A stretch of DNA of 64,000 bases from Streptomyces collinus (GCF_031348265.1 NZ_CP133771.1:6634001-6698000), one strand, 5' to 3'. Shown: positions 17,741 through 28,412, counted from the first letter of the stretch. The notes: generated by a model from the letters alone, not told the origin. A program made the numbers and translations.

Positions 17741-17958
17741 GTGAGGCGACGAGTTCCGGCCGTCGTCCGCTGCGGGGTCCTACGGGTGAGCCGGTCGTGG
17801 CCCGGACGGCTGCACGAAGCGGGGGTGCCGGACGTTCCCCGACTGGTTCAGGCCGACATCACTTCGATGACGCACCACGTGAGTGCGTGGCGATCCTGGA
17901 GCCCGCGGGCAGGAGCCGCTGACCGTGCGGTTCGGCAGGAGCGGCGCCGGGGTCTCCG

Positions 17959-18231
17959 TCAGCTCGCGCGACGGATGCGGATGGGGCCGCGCGCCTCGGT
18001 TTCCGTGACGGGGCGGCCGGCCCGGGTCACCTCGGTCTTGCCGGCCGCCGTCAGGTTCCAGGCCGCTCGGCGGGCCGGTTCCATCAGGGCTCGCCAGCCT
18101 TCGTCGTCGCCTTCGTAGGCCTCGCGGGCGGCGTCGGACGGGCAGATCGACGACGTGGCCGCGCGCTGCTCCAGCAGGTTCATGATGACCTGCTCCAGTC
18201 GTCGGGTGAGCTGCCGGTCCGTCTCCGCCAT
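17959..18231 (-). CDS. DUF3253 domain protein
   Basis: 90 aa from ATG 18231. The whole length fits the DUF3253 pattern: an initial helix LTRRLEQVIMNLLEQRAATS, ICPSDAAREAYE, then WRALMEPARRAAWNLTAAGK and a closing RPVTETEARGPIRIRR. Such small proteins resemble winged helices; function is unknown. It lies among broken genes but is itself intact and has normal codon use. No partner gene is evident. Confidence 0.82.
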   Translation of the reverse strand: MAETDRQLTRRLEQVIMNLLEQRAATSSICPSDAAREAYEGDDEGWRALMEPARRAAWNLTAAGKTEVTRAGRPVTETEARGPIRIRRAS

Positions 18232-18264
18232 GTCATCCAGTGTGGCACCGTTCAGGGCTCAGGC

Positions 18265-19092
<828 letters not shown>

Positions 19093-19095
<3 letters not shown>

Positions 19096-19755
19096 AAGTT
19101 CACGCGGCCCGCCCCCGCACTGGTCGAGCGTCTCGGTGCCTACTCCTCGGCGACCATCCACGAGGCGCAGGGCCGGCTCGGAGCCCTGGACTCGGCCATC
19201 AAACCGGTCGACCACCGCATGTCCGTGTGCGGCCCCGCCTTCACGGTCCAGTGCGCCCCACGCGACAACCTGATGCTCCAGACCGCCATCGCCTACGCCC
19301 GCCCCGGCGACGTCATCGTGGTGTCGGCCGGCGACTACCCGGAGGCCGGTTCCTTCGGCGACGTCCTCGCCAACGCCTGCCAGGCCAAGGGGATCGCGGG
19401 CCTGGTCACCGACACGGGCGTCCGGGGCACCGAGGACCTGCGGACCCTAGGCCTCCCGGTCTTCTCCCGCAGTGTCTCGATCAAGGGCACCGTCAAGGAG
19501 ACCGTCGGGCCCATGTGCGAGCCCGTGACCGTCGGCGGCCAGCTCGTCCGCCCCGGCGACGTGATCCGCGGGGACGCAGACGGTGTCGTCGTCGTGCGCC
19601 GCGAGGACGGCGCGGAAGCGGCGGTGGCGTCCCGGGAGCGGGTCGAGGCCGAGGAGGGCTACCTCTCCGCCTACCGGGCGGGCAGGACCGTCATCGACCT
19701 GTGCAATCTGGCACCGCTCCTCGCCGCGAAGGGCCTGGTGGTCGACGAGGAGTGA
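19093..19755 (+). pseudogene. RraA-family aldolase (HMG/CHA aldolase type), start lost
   Basis: The frame reads KKFTRPAPALVERLGAYSSA, then TIHEAQGRLGALDSAIKPV, VCGPAFTVQCAPRDN, RPGDVIVVSAGDYPEAGSFG and DTGVRGTEDLRTLGLPVFSR. This is the RraA/4-hydroxy-4-methyl-2-oxoglutarate aldolase fold with the usual G-(x)-D-x-GVR ligand region. It is fused directly to the aminotransferase fragment by a deletion that removed the first residues and any start codon. The first in-frame ATG is 19219, which would give 178 residues lacking the first helix. Possibly still translated from there, but the gene looks damaged. Confidence 0.7.
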
Positions 19756-19854
19756 GGGAACTGAGCCGCAGCGAAGGCTCAAACCGGGGCTGCTGACGCG
19801 CGAGGCCTTCTACGCTCTGATGCGTCTTGTGATCTCGAAGGAGCCAGAACAGCT

Positions 19855-20688
19855 GTGACTGACGGACGAGTTGTTGTCGTGACCGGTGGGGGGTCGGGAA
19901 TCGGGGAGGCCACCGCCCGGCTGTTGCGCGAAGGAGGTCACCACGTGGTCGTGTCGGGTCGGCGGAGCGAGCCGTTGCGACGGCTCGAACAGGAGATCGG
20001 GGTGCTTGCGCACCCCTCCGATGTGAGGGACCCGGAGGCCGCCGGCGGTCTCGTCCAGGCGGCCCTGGCCGCGTACGGACGACTCGACGGACTCGTGCTC
20101 AACGCGGGCATCGGGCGCGGCGGGTCCGTGGGCGACCTGTCGTTGGAGGACTGGGACGAGGTGATGCGCACCAACGTCACCGGTCCGCTGCTGCTTCTGC
20201 GCGCTGCTATCCCGCACCTGCTGGAGACGAGAGGGGCGGTGGTCGCCGTCGCTTCGGTGTCCGCCCTGCGCAACGGTACGAGCAACGCCCCGTACGCCAC
20301 GTCCAAGGCGGCCCTGCTCCAGCTCTGCCGTTCCGTCGCCGTCGACTACGGGCGTCAGGGGGTGCGGGCCAACATCGTGTGTCCGAGCTGGGTGAGAAGC
20401 GAGATGGCCGACCGCCGCATGGCCCGCTTCGCCGCCGAGGCGGACCTGCGGGGTGAGGGCGTGGACGGCGCCTATGAGGAGGTGACCGGACTTCTTCCCC
20501 TGGGGCGTCCGGGTGAGCCGCGTGAGATCGCGGAGGCCATCAGCTGGCTGCTGTCCCCGGCGGCGTCCTATGTCAATGGTTCCGTGCTCACCGTCGACGG
20601 CGGGGCGACGGCCCTGGATCCCGGGACGCTGGCGTTCGACTTCCGTGTCGCGCCCCGCCACGGAGAGGTGCCCGGCACCACCCGGTAG
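19855..20688 (+). CDS. Short-chain dehydrogenase/reductase
   Basis: 277 aa. GTG 19855 follows GAAGGAG and the Rossmann motif VVVTGGGSGIGEATA starts at residue 6. Others: LNAGIGRGG, serine in AVASVSALRNG, YATSK and the C-terminal signature YVNGSVLTVDGGATALDPGT. It is a classical SDR of the 3-oxoacyl-reductase-like type, acting on a secondary alcohol or ketone with NAD(P)H. It is 100 bp downstream of the RraA remnant and may once have belonged to the same catabolic operon. It is convergent with the SARP gene ending at 20800. Substrate unknown. Confidence 0.9.
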   Translation: MTDGRVVVVTGGGSGIGEATARLLREGGHHVVVSGRRSEPLRRLEQEIGVLAHPSDVRDPEAAGGLVQAALAAYGRLDGLVLNAGIGRGGSVGDLSLEDWDEVMRTNVTGPLLLLRAAIPHLLETRGAVVAVASVSALRNGTSNAPYATSKAALLQLCRSVAVDYGRQGVRANIVCPSWVRSEMADRRMARFAAEADLRGEGVDGAYEEVTGLLPLGRPGEPREIAEAISWLLSPAASYVNGSVLTVDGGATALDPGTLAFDFRVAPRHGEVPGTTR

Positions 20689-20799
20689 CGGGCCCGGCCC
20701 TGTGACCTGGTCTCCAGCCGTGCCGCGGGGGGCGTACTCAACGACGGTCGGGGGACGGGAGCCTCGGCAACGGCTGGGACGGCCTGACCCTTCGCGGCC

Positions 20800-23700
20800 T
20801 CACGGTGCCCGTGGGCCCGTCTCCGCCAGGGCCTCCGCCTCGTGGGTGCGTCGGGTACCGGCGGTGAACTCGCGCCTGTACGTCGCCTCGCCCAGCGCGG
20901 CGCGCAGGCGGGTCGCGATGCGCTCCACGTCTCCCCGTTCCGCCGGGGGGTGCGGGGCACCGGCCCGTTCGCGGGTCGCTGCCGCCGTGCCGAGGAGGCG
21001 GGTCGCGCGGTGCGGGGCTGCGGCCAGGGAGTAGGCGCCTGCCAGGCCTTCCAGGGCCAGGGCGACCGAGCGGGGGTCCTTGGTCGTGGCGGCGGCCGTG
21101 AGGCCGTCCCGGTGGTACTCCAGCGCCCGCCCGGCGTCGCCGCGCTGCTCGGCTATGAACCCCAGCTCGGCCAGGACCAGGGCCAGTCCCGGGCCGTCGC
21201 CGCGGCGGCGGTTCCAGGCGAGCCAGGGCCGCAGCCACTCCTCGGCGGCGTCGAGGCGGCCCTGGCGGCGGGCGCTCAGGGCGAGGCCCAGTGCGGCGAA
21301 CTGCTCGGCCGGCTGGTTGCCCTGCCCCTCCGCGATCCGCAGGGCGCGCGTGTGCAGGTCGTCGGCCTCGTCGTAGCGCTGGGTGAGCAGGGCGATCCTG
21401 CCGAGGCCCGACAGTTTCGTGGACATCTCGGGCCAGGTCTCCAGGGCCTGGGCGATGCGCAGGCTCTCCCGGTGCAGCTGGGCGGCGAGGTCGTAGTCGC
21501 CGTTGATCTCGGCCAGCCTGCCCAGCACGTCCGTCGTCTTCAGCCGGCCCCACAGGTCGCCCAGCTCCGCGAAGTGGGAGCGGGCCTCCTCGGCGTTGCC
21601 GCGCAGCGACTCCAGGTCCCCGCGGGCCAGGGCGAAGCACGCGCGCGTGGTCAGCGCGGCGGCGGTGCCCCACGCGTCGCGCAGGGTACGGAAGCGGACC
21701 AGGACGCGCTCGACCCGCTGCTCGCCCTTGACCAGGGCCCCCACCGTCCACTGGGCGTGCGCCAGGAACCACTGGGCCCTGGTCGACTCCAGGGTGGACT
21801 CCGGCGGGCACTCCTCCAGGGCGTCGCACACCCGGTCGTGCTCGCCGAGCAGCAGCCGGATGCCGGTGTACCAGAACACCGCCTCCACGCGCTCCTCGGT
21901 CGCGGCCTCACCGGGCATGTCCAGGGCCGTCGCCAGCGCCCTGCGGGCCTCGCCCAGCCGGCCGCGGACGTACCAGTACCAGGTCAGCGAGTTGACCAGG
22001 CGCAGCGCCTCCTGCGCGGCCCCGGCCCGGTCGGCCTCGGCCAGCGCCCGCTGCACATTGGCCGACTCCAGGTCCAGGTACTGGAACCAGCGCGACTGCT
22101 CCCGCTCGTGCAGATGCGGCCGGGCCCGCTCGGCGAGGCGGACGCAGTGGCGCAGGTGCCGGGCGGCGGTCCCGGCGTGCTCACCGGACTCGGCGAGCTT
22201 GTCACGCGCGTAGACCGCGACCGACTCCAGCAGCCGGTAGCGCGGGCCCTGCGGCCCTTCGGTGCGGACGGCCAGCGAGCGTTCCACGAGCAGGCTCAGC
22301 GCGTCGAGGACGTCGGCGGTGGACACGCCGCCGCCGGAGCACACGTCCTCCGCGGCCCGCAGGCCGCACCCCTCGCCGAACACCGACAGCCGGCGCAGCA
22401 CGGTCCGTTCACGGTCGTCGAGCAGGCCCCAGCTCCAGTCGAGCGTGGCCTGCAGCGTCCGGTGGCGTGAAGGGGCGTCGCGGTAACCGCTGTTGAGCAC
22501 CTTGAAACGGTCGTCGAGCCGGTCGTGCAGTTCCCTGATGCCCAGCGATCGCACGCGGGTGGCGGCCAGTTCGAGGGCGAGCGGGATGCCGTCGAGACGC
22601 CGGCACACATCGGCGACCAGCGGGGCGGTGGTGGCGTCGAGCACGAACTCCGGGTCCGTCGCCCTGGTCCGGTCGACGAAGAGGCGTACGGCCCCCGCGC
22701 TCGTCAGGGCGTCGAGGTCCGGGCCGTCCAACGGCGGCAGGGACAGGGGCGCCACCGGATACACCGTCTCGTCGCGCGTGCGCAGCGGCTCCTGGCTGGT
22801 CGTCAGGATGTGCAGCTGCGGGGCCCGGTTCAGCAGCAGACCGGCCAGTTGCGCGACGGCCTCCACGACGTGCTCGCAGTTGTCCAGGACGAGCAGCAGA
22901 CGCCGGCCGGCCAGTGCGTTCGCCAGGCGGTGCGTGGGGCCCTTGGCGTCGTCGTCGGAACTGCTCTCCCGGATCCCCAGCGTCGCCATGACCTGCTCGG
23001 CCAGCGCCTCCGCGCCCGCGAACCGCTCCAGCCCCCCGGCGTCCGCGAGTTCCACCAGCCAGGTGCCGTCCGCGAACGCGCCCGCCAGGCTCTGGGCCGT
23101 GGCCTGGGCGAGGCGCGTCTTGCCGACCCCGCCCGGCCCGGTGAGCGTCACCAGGCGGCGCTGCGAGAGCAGGGTCCGGATCGCCCGGACGTCCTGCTCG
23201 CGGCCCACCAGGGGCGAGGCCGACCCGGCCGGCCCCGGCCCCGCCTGCACACCGGCGGCGGACGCCGTGGGCGGCTCCGGCCGGGCCAGAACGGGGTCGT
23301 GGCGCAGGATGGCCTGCTGCAGCGCCTCCAGGGACGGGCCAGGAGTCAGCCCCAGCTCCTCGTCCAGCCTGCGTCGCAGGTCGTTGAAGCAGTCGAGCGC
23401 GTCGGAGGAGCGCCCCGCCTGGTACAGCGCCCACATCAGCGCGCCCCGCAGCCCCTCGCGCAGCGGATGCTGCGCCACCAGCTCCGTCAGCTCGCCCACC
23501 AGCAGGCTGTGCTCGCCCAACTCCAGCCGCACGGTGGCGTGTTCCTCCACCGCCGTCAGCCGCTCCTCCTCCAGGCTGGCCGCCGTCGGCCGCACGGACG
23601 GCTGGTCCGCGAACTCGGCGAAGGCGGGGCCGCGCCACAGCGCCAGCGCCTCGGTATAGAGCGCGGCCCGCGTCACCGGGTCCTCGCCGGACCGGGCACG

Positions 23701-24036
23701 TGCGACCAGTTCGCGGAACCGTCCGGCGTCGAGGGCTCCGGCCGGGACGTCCAGGACGTACCCGGGCGGCCGGTGCGCGATCAGTTCGCGGCCGCCCGTC
23801 TCCGCGTCCTCCAACGCGCGCCGTAACTGGGAGACTTTGGCCTGGAGCGACGCCGTCGGCCGGGCCGTGAACGTCGAGCCGCCCCACAGGTCCTCGATGA
23901 GCCGCGCCGCCGGGACGACCTGCCCGTGGTGGGCGAGCAGATCGGCGAGGAGCATACGCACCTTGACTTCGGGTACCCGCACGACACGACTCTCGTCCGT
24001 GCGCACCTCCAGCGGCCCCAGTACCCCGAATTCCAT
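20800..24036 (-). CDS. Large SARP/AfsR-type transcriptional regulator with NTPase and TPR-like region
   Basis: 1078 aa from ATG 24036, where the conserved start MEFGVLGPLEVR begins; the frame is open further upstream without homology. Order: winged-helix DNA-binding and BTAD domains (1-250), NB-ARC-like ATPase with P-loop GPGGVGKT (about 302-309) and LLLVLDNCEH (about 385), then helical repeats to the end rich in LxxAxxL units, TPR-like. Known family: SARP regulators that activate antibiotic pathways by binding 7-mer direct repeats at 11-bp spacing. It is divergent from the FMN reductase/thioesterase operon, with such repeats between them (24108-24146). Probably a pathway-specific activator. 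Confidence 0.9.
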   Translation of the reverse strand: MEFGVLGPLEVRTDESRVVRVPEVKVRMLLADLLAHHGQVVPAARLIEDLWGGSTFTARPTASLQAKVSQLRRALEDAETGGRELIAHRPPGYVLDVPAGALDAGRFRELVARARSGEDPVTRAALYTEALALWRGPAFAEFADQPSVRPTAASLEEERLTAVEEHATVRLELGEHSLLVGELTELVAQHPLREGLRGALMWALYQAGRSSDALDCFNDLRRRLDEELGLTPGPSLEALQQAILRHDPVLARPEPPTASAAGVQAGPGPAGSASPLVGREQDVRAIRTLLSQRRLVTLTGPGGVGKTRLAQATAQSLAGAFADGTWLVELADAGGLERFAGAEALAEQVMATLGIRESSSDDDAKGPTHRLANALAGRRLLLVLDNCEHVVEAVAQLAGLLLNRAPQLHILTTSQEPLRTRDETVYPVAPLSLPPLDGPDLDALTSAGAVRLFVDRTRATDPEFVLDATTAPLVADVCRRLDGIPLALELAATRVRSLGIRELHDRLDDRFKVLNSGYRDAPSRHRTLQATLDWSWGLLDDRERTVLRRLSVFGEGCGLRAAEDVCSGGGVSTADVLDALSLLVERSLAVRTEGPQGPRYRLLESVAVYARDKLAESGEHAGTAARHLRHCVRLAERARPHLHEREQSRWFQYLDLESANVQRALAEADRAGAAQEALRLVNSLTWYWYVRGRLGEARRALATALDMPGEAATEERVEAVFWYTGIRLLLGEHDRVCDALEECPPESTLESTRAQWFLAHAQWTVGALVKGEQRVERVLVRFRTLRDAWGTAAALTTRACFALARGDLESLRGNAEEARSHFAELGDLWGRLKTTDVLGRLAEINGDYDLAAQLHRESLRIAQALETWPEMSTKLSGLGRIALLTQRYDEADDLHTRALRIAEGQGNQPAEQFAALGLALSARRQGRLDAAEEWLRPWLAWNRRRGDGPGLALVLAELGFIAEQRGDAGRALEYHRDGLTAAATTKDPRSVALALEGLAGAYSLAAAPHRATRLLGTAAATRERAGAPHPPAERGDVERIATRLRAALGEATYRREFTAGTRRTHEAEALAETGPRAP

Positions 24037-24107
24037 GATCTCAGCGTAACCGCCCGACGACCGGCGTGACCGGCGACGACAAGGCCTCGGCCACCGCTGC
24101 GCAGGGC

Positions 24108-24146
24108 GTTTCCGCAGCGTTTCCGAAGTCGTCCGAAGCGAATCCG
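24108..24146. promoter_or_regulatory. Candidate SARP box (divergent promoter)
   Basis: Direct repeats GTTTCCG (24108), GTTTCCG (24119), TCGTCCG (24129) and GAATCCG (24140), spaced 11, 10 and 11 bp. They lie between the SARP (start 24036) and the FMN reductase (start 24212). The layout is that of SARP/AfsR sites, though the 7-mer differs from the one near the tailoring genes. Confidence 0.5.
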
Positions 24147-24211
24147 AAGGGGCATATGCCAGGGTTCCCCGAGGAATGCGGTTTCGGCGGGGGAGCGGAG
24201 GTCGGGGGCAG

Positions 24212-24886
24212 GTGGCCGAGAATGAGCGACTGCGGCTGGCGATCATCATCGGCAGCATCAGGAAGGGCCGGTTCGGGCACGTCGCGGCGGAATGGCTGGC
24301 CTCCCGGGCCCGGTTGCGGCCCGACTTCGACGTCGACGTCATAGACCTGGCCACGGCCTGGCTGCCCGACGTGATGTCCGCCGACCCCACGGCGCCCCGG
24401 CCCCAGGCCGTCAAGGACCTCGCTCCCTGGCTGGAGGCGGCCGACGCGTTCGTCGTGGTCACCCCCGAGCACAACCAGACGTTCCCGGCGTCCCTGAAGA
24501 ACGCGATCGACTGGTACGACGAAGAGTGGCACGCCAAACCCGTCGGGTTCCTCTCCTACGGCGGCGCCTCCAGCGGACTGTGTGCGGTGGCGGCCCTGCG
24601 CCAGGTCTTCGGCGAGGTCCACGCCGTCCCGGTGAACGAGACCGTGAGTTTCCACAACTACTGGGAGCGGCTCGGGCCCGACGGCACCCTGGCCGCCTGT
24701 GACGACTGGCACGTGTCGGCCCGGCTGATGTTCGACCGCCTCAGCTGGTGGGCCGGTGTACTGCACCGGGCCCGGGCGGAACGCGGCTACCCCGTACCTC
24801 AGACGAACAGACAGGAGCGCAACGCGCCATGGACGGCCAGTGGTTCCGACGTTTCGGCGATCCCGAGCCCGACGCTCTCAAACTGA
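24212..24886 (+). CDS. NADPH-dependent FMN reductase family protein
   Basis: 224 aa from GTG 24212; an in-frame ATG at 24176 is possible, but its upstream AGGA is too close. Flavodoxin-like fold: LAIIIGSIRKGRFGHVAAEW (phosphate-binding loop), TPEHNQTFPASLKNAIDWY (isoalloxazine-contact segment) and SYGGASSGLCAVAALR. Known role: NAD(P)H-driven reduction of FMN, or a flavin-bound oxidoreductase. The last 58 bases overlap the thioesterase gene in another frame, so the two are co-expressed. It could supply reduced flavin to the monooxygenases of the cluster, alongside the flavin reductase at 33983; this is inference. Confidence 0.85.
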   Translation: MAENERLRLAIIIGSIRKGRFGHVAAEWLASRARLRPDFDVDVIDLATAWLPDVMSADPTAPRPQAVKDLAPWLEAADAFVVVTPEHNQTFPASLKNAIDWYDEEWHAKPVGFLSYGGASSGLCAVAALRQVFGEVHAVPVNETVSFHNYWERLGPDGTLAACDDWHVSARLMFDRLSWWAGVLHRARAERGYPVPQTNRQERNAPWTASGSDVSAIPSPTLSN

Positions 24887-25632
24887 TCTGCTTCCCGCAC
24901 GCCGGGGGCGCGGCCAGCGCGTACCAGCCGCTGTCCCGGCGGCTCCGACCGCACGTCGAGGTGCTGGCCGTGCAGTACCCCGGCCGGCAGGACCGCCGGC
25001 TGGAGACACCCATGGCGGACATCGGGGAACTCGCCGCCGTGATCGCCGGGAAGCTGGCGGACGGGGAGACGGCCGCGCCCTTCGCGTTCTTCGGCCACAG
25101 CATGGGCGCGCTGGTGGCGTACGAGACCGCCCGGCTCCTGGAGGAGCGCGGGGCCCCGGCACCCCGCCGGCTCTTCCTGTCGGCCCGGGGAGCACCCGGG
25201 CCGCGGCGCAGTCCGCACGACGTGCTGCCGGACGACGAAGCGATCCTGGCCGCCGTACGCAGGCTCGGCGGGACCGGCGTGGCCCTGTTCGACGACCCCG
25301 AGCTGGTGGCAATGGTGCTGCCGGCTCTGCGGGCCGACTACGCGGCACTCGCCGCGTACTCCTGGACGCCCCGGGAGCCGCTGCACATGCCGGTCACCGT
25401 GCTGTGCGGCGACGCCGACCCGGTCGTCTCCGTCGAGGAGGCGGCGGGCTGGCGCGCGTTCACCCGCGCCGCGACCGAGGTGCGGGTCTTTCCCGGCGGT
25501 CACTTCTATGGGGACCAGCGGCTCGATGACGTGGCCGAGGTGGTACTGCGCGGCGTCCGCTCGGTGAGCGCCGCCCGGGCGGGCAACGGCGCCTGCCATG
25601 ACCGAACACCGGTGTCCGACGTACGGGGGTAG
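24829..25632 (+). CDS. Type II thioesterase
   Basis: 267 aa; ATG 24829 with ACAGGAG upstream. LICFPHAGGAASAYQPL at the start, the nucleophile elbow GHSMGA with Ser91, a late acid in CGDADPVVS and His225 in FPGGHFYG form the catalytic triad typical of GrsT-like type II thioesterases. Known role: free-standing editing enzyme that clears stalled or wrongly primed acyl groups from PKS/NRPS carrier proteins. It overlaps the FMN reductase by 58 bp and ends two bases before the SARP start at 25635, so FMN reductase, thioesterase and SARP form one operon. Its presence supports this region belonging to the PKS cluster. Confidence 0.92.
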   Translation: MDGQWFRRFGDPEPDALKLICFPHAGGAASAYQPLSRRLRPHVEVLAVQYPGRQDRRLETPMADIGELAAVIAGKLADGETAAPFAFFGHSMGALVAYETARLLEERGAPAPRRLFLSARGAPGPRRSPHDVLPDDEAILAAVRRLGGTGVALFDDPELVAMVLPALRADYAALAAYSWTPREPLHMPVTVLCGDADPVVSVEEAAGWRAFTRAATEVRVFPGGHFYGDQRLDDVAEVVLRGVRSVSAARAGNGACHDRTPVSDVRG

Positions 25633-25634
25633 GC

Positions 25635-28412
25635 GTGGAGTTCAAGGTTCTCGGGCCGCTGGAGGTGGTGAGCGGCGGACGGAGTCTGCCGCTGGGCGGC
25701 GTCAAACAGCGGGCGGTGCTCGGACTGCTGCTCCTCCACGCGAACCAGGTGGTCGCCACCAGCCAGCTCCTCGACGCCCTGTGGCCCGAGGACGCGCGGC
25801 CGGTCACGGCACGCAAGATGGTGCAGAACGCCGTATGGGGGCTGCGCGCCCTGCTGGAGAGCGGCGACGGCGAAGGGCACGAGCCGCCGCAGCTGCTCAC
25901 CCGGGCGCCGGGCTACATCCTGCGCGTCGATCCCGAGCAGCTCGATGCGACCCGCTTCGAACGCGCCGTCGCCGCGGGCCGGGCGCGCCTGGACGCCCAG
26001 GAGGCGGCCGAGGCCGCCGAGTTGCTGGGGGAGGCCCTCGGGGAGTGGCGCGGCTCGGCCCTGTCGGATCTCGCCGAACAGGGCGTGGAGTGGGCCGAGC
26101 TGACGGCGCTGCGGCAGCTGCGGCTCGACGCCATGGAGGACCGCTTCGAGGCGGAGCTGGCGTGCGGACGGCACCATGCCGTGCTGGGCGAACTCACCTC
26201 GCTCGCCGAGGCCGAGCCCCTGCGGGAGCGGCTCTGCGGGCAGCTGATGCTCGCCCTGTACCGCTGCGGTCGGCAGGCGGAGGCCCTGAGTGTGTTCAGC
26301 AGGGTGCGGCAGGCCCTGGTCGAGGAGTACGGCCTGGAACCGTCCGCCGCCCTGCAGACGCTGCAGCACCGCATCCTGCGCCACGACCAGGCACTGGCCT
26401 GTCCCACGGAGGCCCGCGCGGAGCCGGGCAACGCCGAGACGGGCGCACCGCGGTGGCACACGGTCCCGGAGACGGACCCAGCGCGGGCACCGGTCCGGGG
26501 CACCGCCCACCACCCGGGCCCCGCCGGGCCGGATGTCACGCCGCCGGAACCCCTGCGTGCACCCGCGCTCGCGGGGGCCGACGACCGGACACGCCTGCCG
26601 TTGACCGTCGGTGGCGCGCAGACGGGTGACCGGCTGCGCATGCCGCTGTCCGCCGGTGGCGCGGAGGGCGCCGACCTGTCGCACGCGGGGGCGTCCTCCG
26701 GGAGCGCCGCCGCGGGTGGCGGTCGGCTGAGCGGACGGGCGTCCTTCGGAACCGCGGAAGGAGAGAGCCGTCCGGGAAGGGCGTCCTCGTACGGTGTCGC
26801 GGCGGGGGGCGGCGGTGCGAGTGGGGCGTCCTCGTACGGCCGGGTGGGCGGGGGCGATCGTTCGGCCGGGCTGTCCTCGTACGGCGTCCCCGAGGGCGGC
26901 GACCTGGTGCGCGGGGCGTCGATCCCCCGGGCTTCCTCGACGTCGATCGCCGGGGCCGTTTCGGGCACGGGCGACGCGGCCTCGTACGGCGTCGTGGAGA
27001 GGGCGGAGAGAGGCGAGAGGGGTGAACGGCCGGGGGCGGCAACGGGCTTCGGCGTCACCGGGGGAGGCGCGGTCGCCGAGCGGCGGGACGTGTGCGTGCT
27101 CGTGGTGTGCACAGAGTCCGCCGGGGACGCGGCGGCCATGGGGAGCGAACAGCTGGACACCTCCCTGCACGACGCGGTCACCGTGCTCACCGAGAGCGTC
27201 GAGAGCCGCTCGGGGACGGTCGTCGGCTCCATGGGCGGGCTGTGCGCCGCCCTGTTCGGGCTGCGGTCCGAGCGCCCCGAAGCGTCGCTGAACGCGGTGC
27301 GCGCGGCCTTCGCGGCCCGTGAACGCCTGGCGGCCCGGGCAGGCATGGTGATGCGCGCCGTGGTGATCTCCGGCAAGGCGATCGTGCGGCACGACCCGCA
27401 CGACCCGACGGCCGCCGTCTCGGTGGTGGGCACCCTGCTCGACAAGGCGCACGCACTGCTCTCCGGCGTCCCGGAGGGCGAGTTGTTCGTGAGCGAGGAC
27501 GTGGCCGGCGACACCGGCACGTGGGTGGGCTACGACGAGACCGTCCACGCCTCCGACGGCGCCCTCGGCATCCGCAGGGCCCTGGCCCTGCGCACGGAGG
27601 AGCCCGCCGGGCACGGCACCGACACCGCGCGCCGGCCCGAACTCGCCCTGCTGGGAAACCTGCTGGAGTACTCCCGCCACCACGACGTGCCCTCCATGCT
27701 GACCGTGCTCGGCGATCACGGGGTCGGCAAGACCCACCTGCTCGCCCGGTTCGAGCGCAGCGTCGTGGGCGACGGTGACGCGGTGCGGGTCCTGCGGCCG
27801 AGCCCCCCGCAGGGCGGCCAGGACGCCGTCGCCGTCGCAGCCGCACTGCTGGACGCCTGGGCGCCGCCGCACGGGGCGCGGCACGACTCGCCCGAGCAGC
27901 GGCTCCGAGCCGTGGTCCGCTCCGCCGTCGACTCCGACGTGGACGCCGCGCGGCTGCTGCGCGTGCTGTGCCCCGCGCCCCATCCAGGGCTGCCCGGGAC
28001 CGGGGCCGACCTCCTCGCCGCCTGGGGCGAGGTGATCGAGCACGAGGCACACCACCGCCCCGTAGTCCTCTGCCTGGACGACCTGCACCTCGCCGACGAC
28101 GTGGTGCTGGACTGGGCGGAGAGCCTGGGCGGCGCCGGCACCGGGGCGCTGCTGGTCGTCGCGTGCGGCCACTCCGACCTGCTGCGCCGGCGGCCCATCT
28201 GGGGCAGCGGCTGCGAGCACGCCAGCCGGCTGACCCTGTCGCGCCTGCGTGAGCCGGCCGCCGCTCCGCTGCCGCGGCGCACGCTGCCCTTCCCGGACTG
28301 CCGCCCGCGCCGGCAGGAGGAGCGGCCGAGGCCGTCCGGCCGGATCCACGCCGGGTTCCGGGGCAAGGGCGCCGAGCCGGTCGAGGCCGGTCCCGGGCGA
28401 CGGGCCGTGTGA
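25635..28412 (+). CDS. SARP regulator with cyclase-like domain and NTPase (first of a pair)
   Basis: 925 aa from GTG 25635, two bases after the thioesterase stop. Residues 1-255: winged-helix and BTAD domains (VEFKVLGPLEVVSGGRSLPL, then VTARKMVQNAVWGLRALLES). About 256-480: low-complexity Gly/Ser linker with recurring SSYG. About 483-655: a degenerate nucleotide-cyclase-like domain (VESRSGTVVGSMGGLCAALF). Then a P-loop GDHGVGKT at 693-700 and a Walker-B-like VLCLDDLHLADD. It ends soon after, without the long repeat region or LuxR domain seen in PimR-type SARP-LAL proteins. Predicted activator of the cluster. Immediately downstream is a run of tandem repeats. Confidence 0.88.
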   Translation: MEFKVLGPLEVVSGGRSLPLGGVKQRAVLGLLLLHANQVVATSQLLDALWPEDARPVTARKMVQNAVWGLRALLESGDGEGHEPPQLLTRAPGYILRVDPEQLDATRFERAVAAGRARLDAQEAAEAAELLGEALGEWRGSALSDLAEQGVEWAELTALRQLRLDAMEDRFEAELACGRHHAVLGELTSLAEAEPLRERLCGQLMLALYRCGRQAEALSVFSRVRQALVEEYGLEPSAALQTLQHRILRHDQALACPTEARAEPGNAETGAPRWHTVPETDPARAPVRGTAHHPGPAGPDVTPPEPLRAPALAGADDRTRLPLTVGGAQTGDRLRMPLSAGGAEGADLSHAGASSGSAAAGGGRLSGRASFGTAEGESRPGRASSYGVAAGGGGASGASSYGRVGGGDRSAGLSSYGVPEGGDLVRGASIPRASSTSIAGAVSGTGDAASYGVVERAERGERGERPGAATGFGVTGGGAVAERRDVCVLVVCTESAGDAAAMGSEQLDTSLHDAVTVLTESVESRSGTVVGSMGGLCAALFGLRSERPEASLNAVRAAFAARERLAARAGMVMRAVVISGKAIVRHDPHDPTAAVSVVGTLLDKAHALLSGVPEGELFVSEDVAGDTGTWVGYDETVHASDGALGIRRALALRTEEPAGHGTDTARRPELALLGNLLEYSRHHDVPSMLTVLGDHGVGKTHLLARFERSVVGDGDAVRVLRPSPPQGGQDAVAVAAALLDAWAPPHGARHDSPEQRLRAVVRSAVDSDVDAARLLRVLCPAPHPGLPGTGADLLAAWGEVIEHEAHHRPVVLCLDDLHLADDVVLDWAESLGGAGTGALLVVACGHSDLLRRRPIWGSGCEHASRLTLSRLREPAAAPLPRRTLPFPDCRPRRQEERPRPSGRIHAGFRGKGAEPVEAGPGRRAV

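Noticed and set aside
17734..17922. Short plus-strand frame after the GH42 remnant
   Set aside because: Low-complexity translation without homology or ribosome site.
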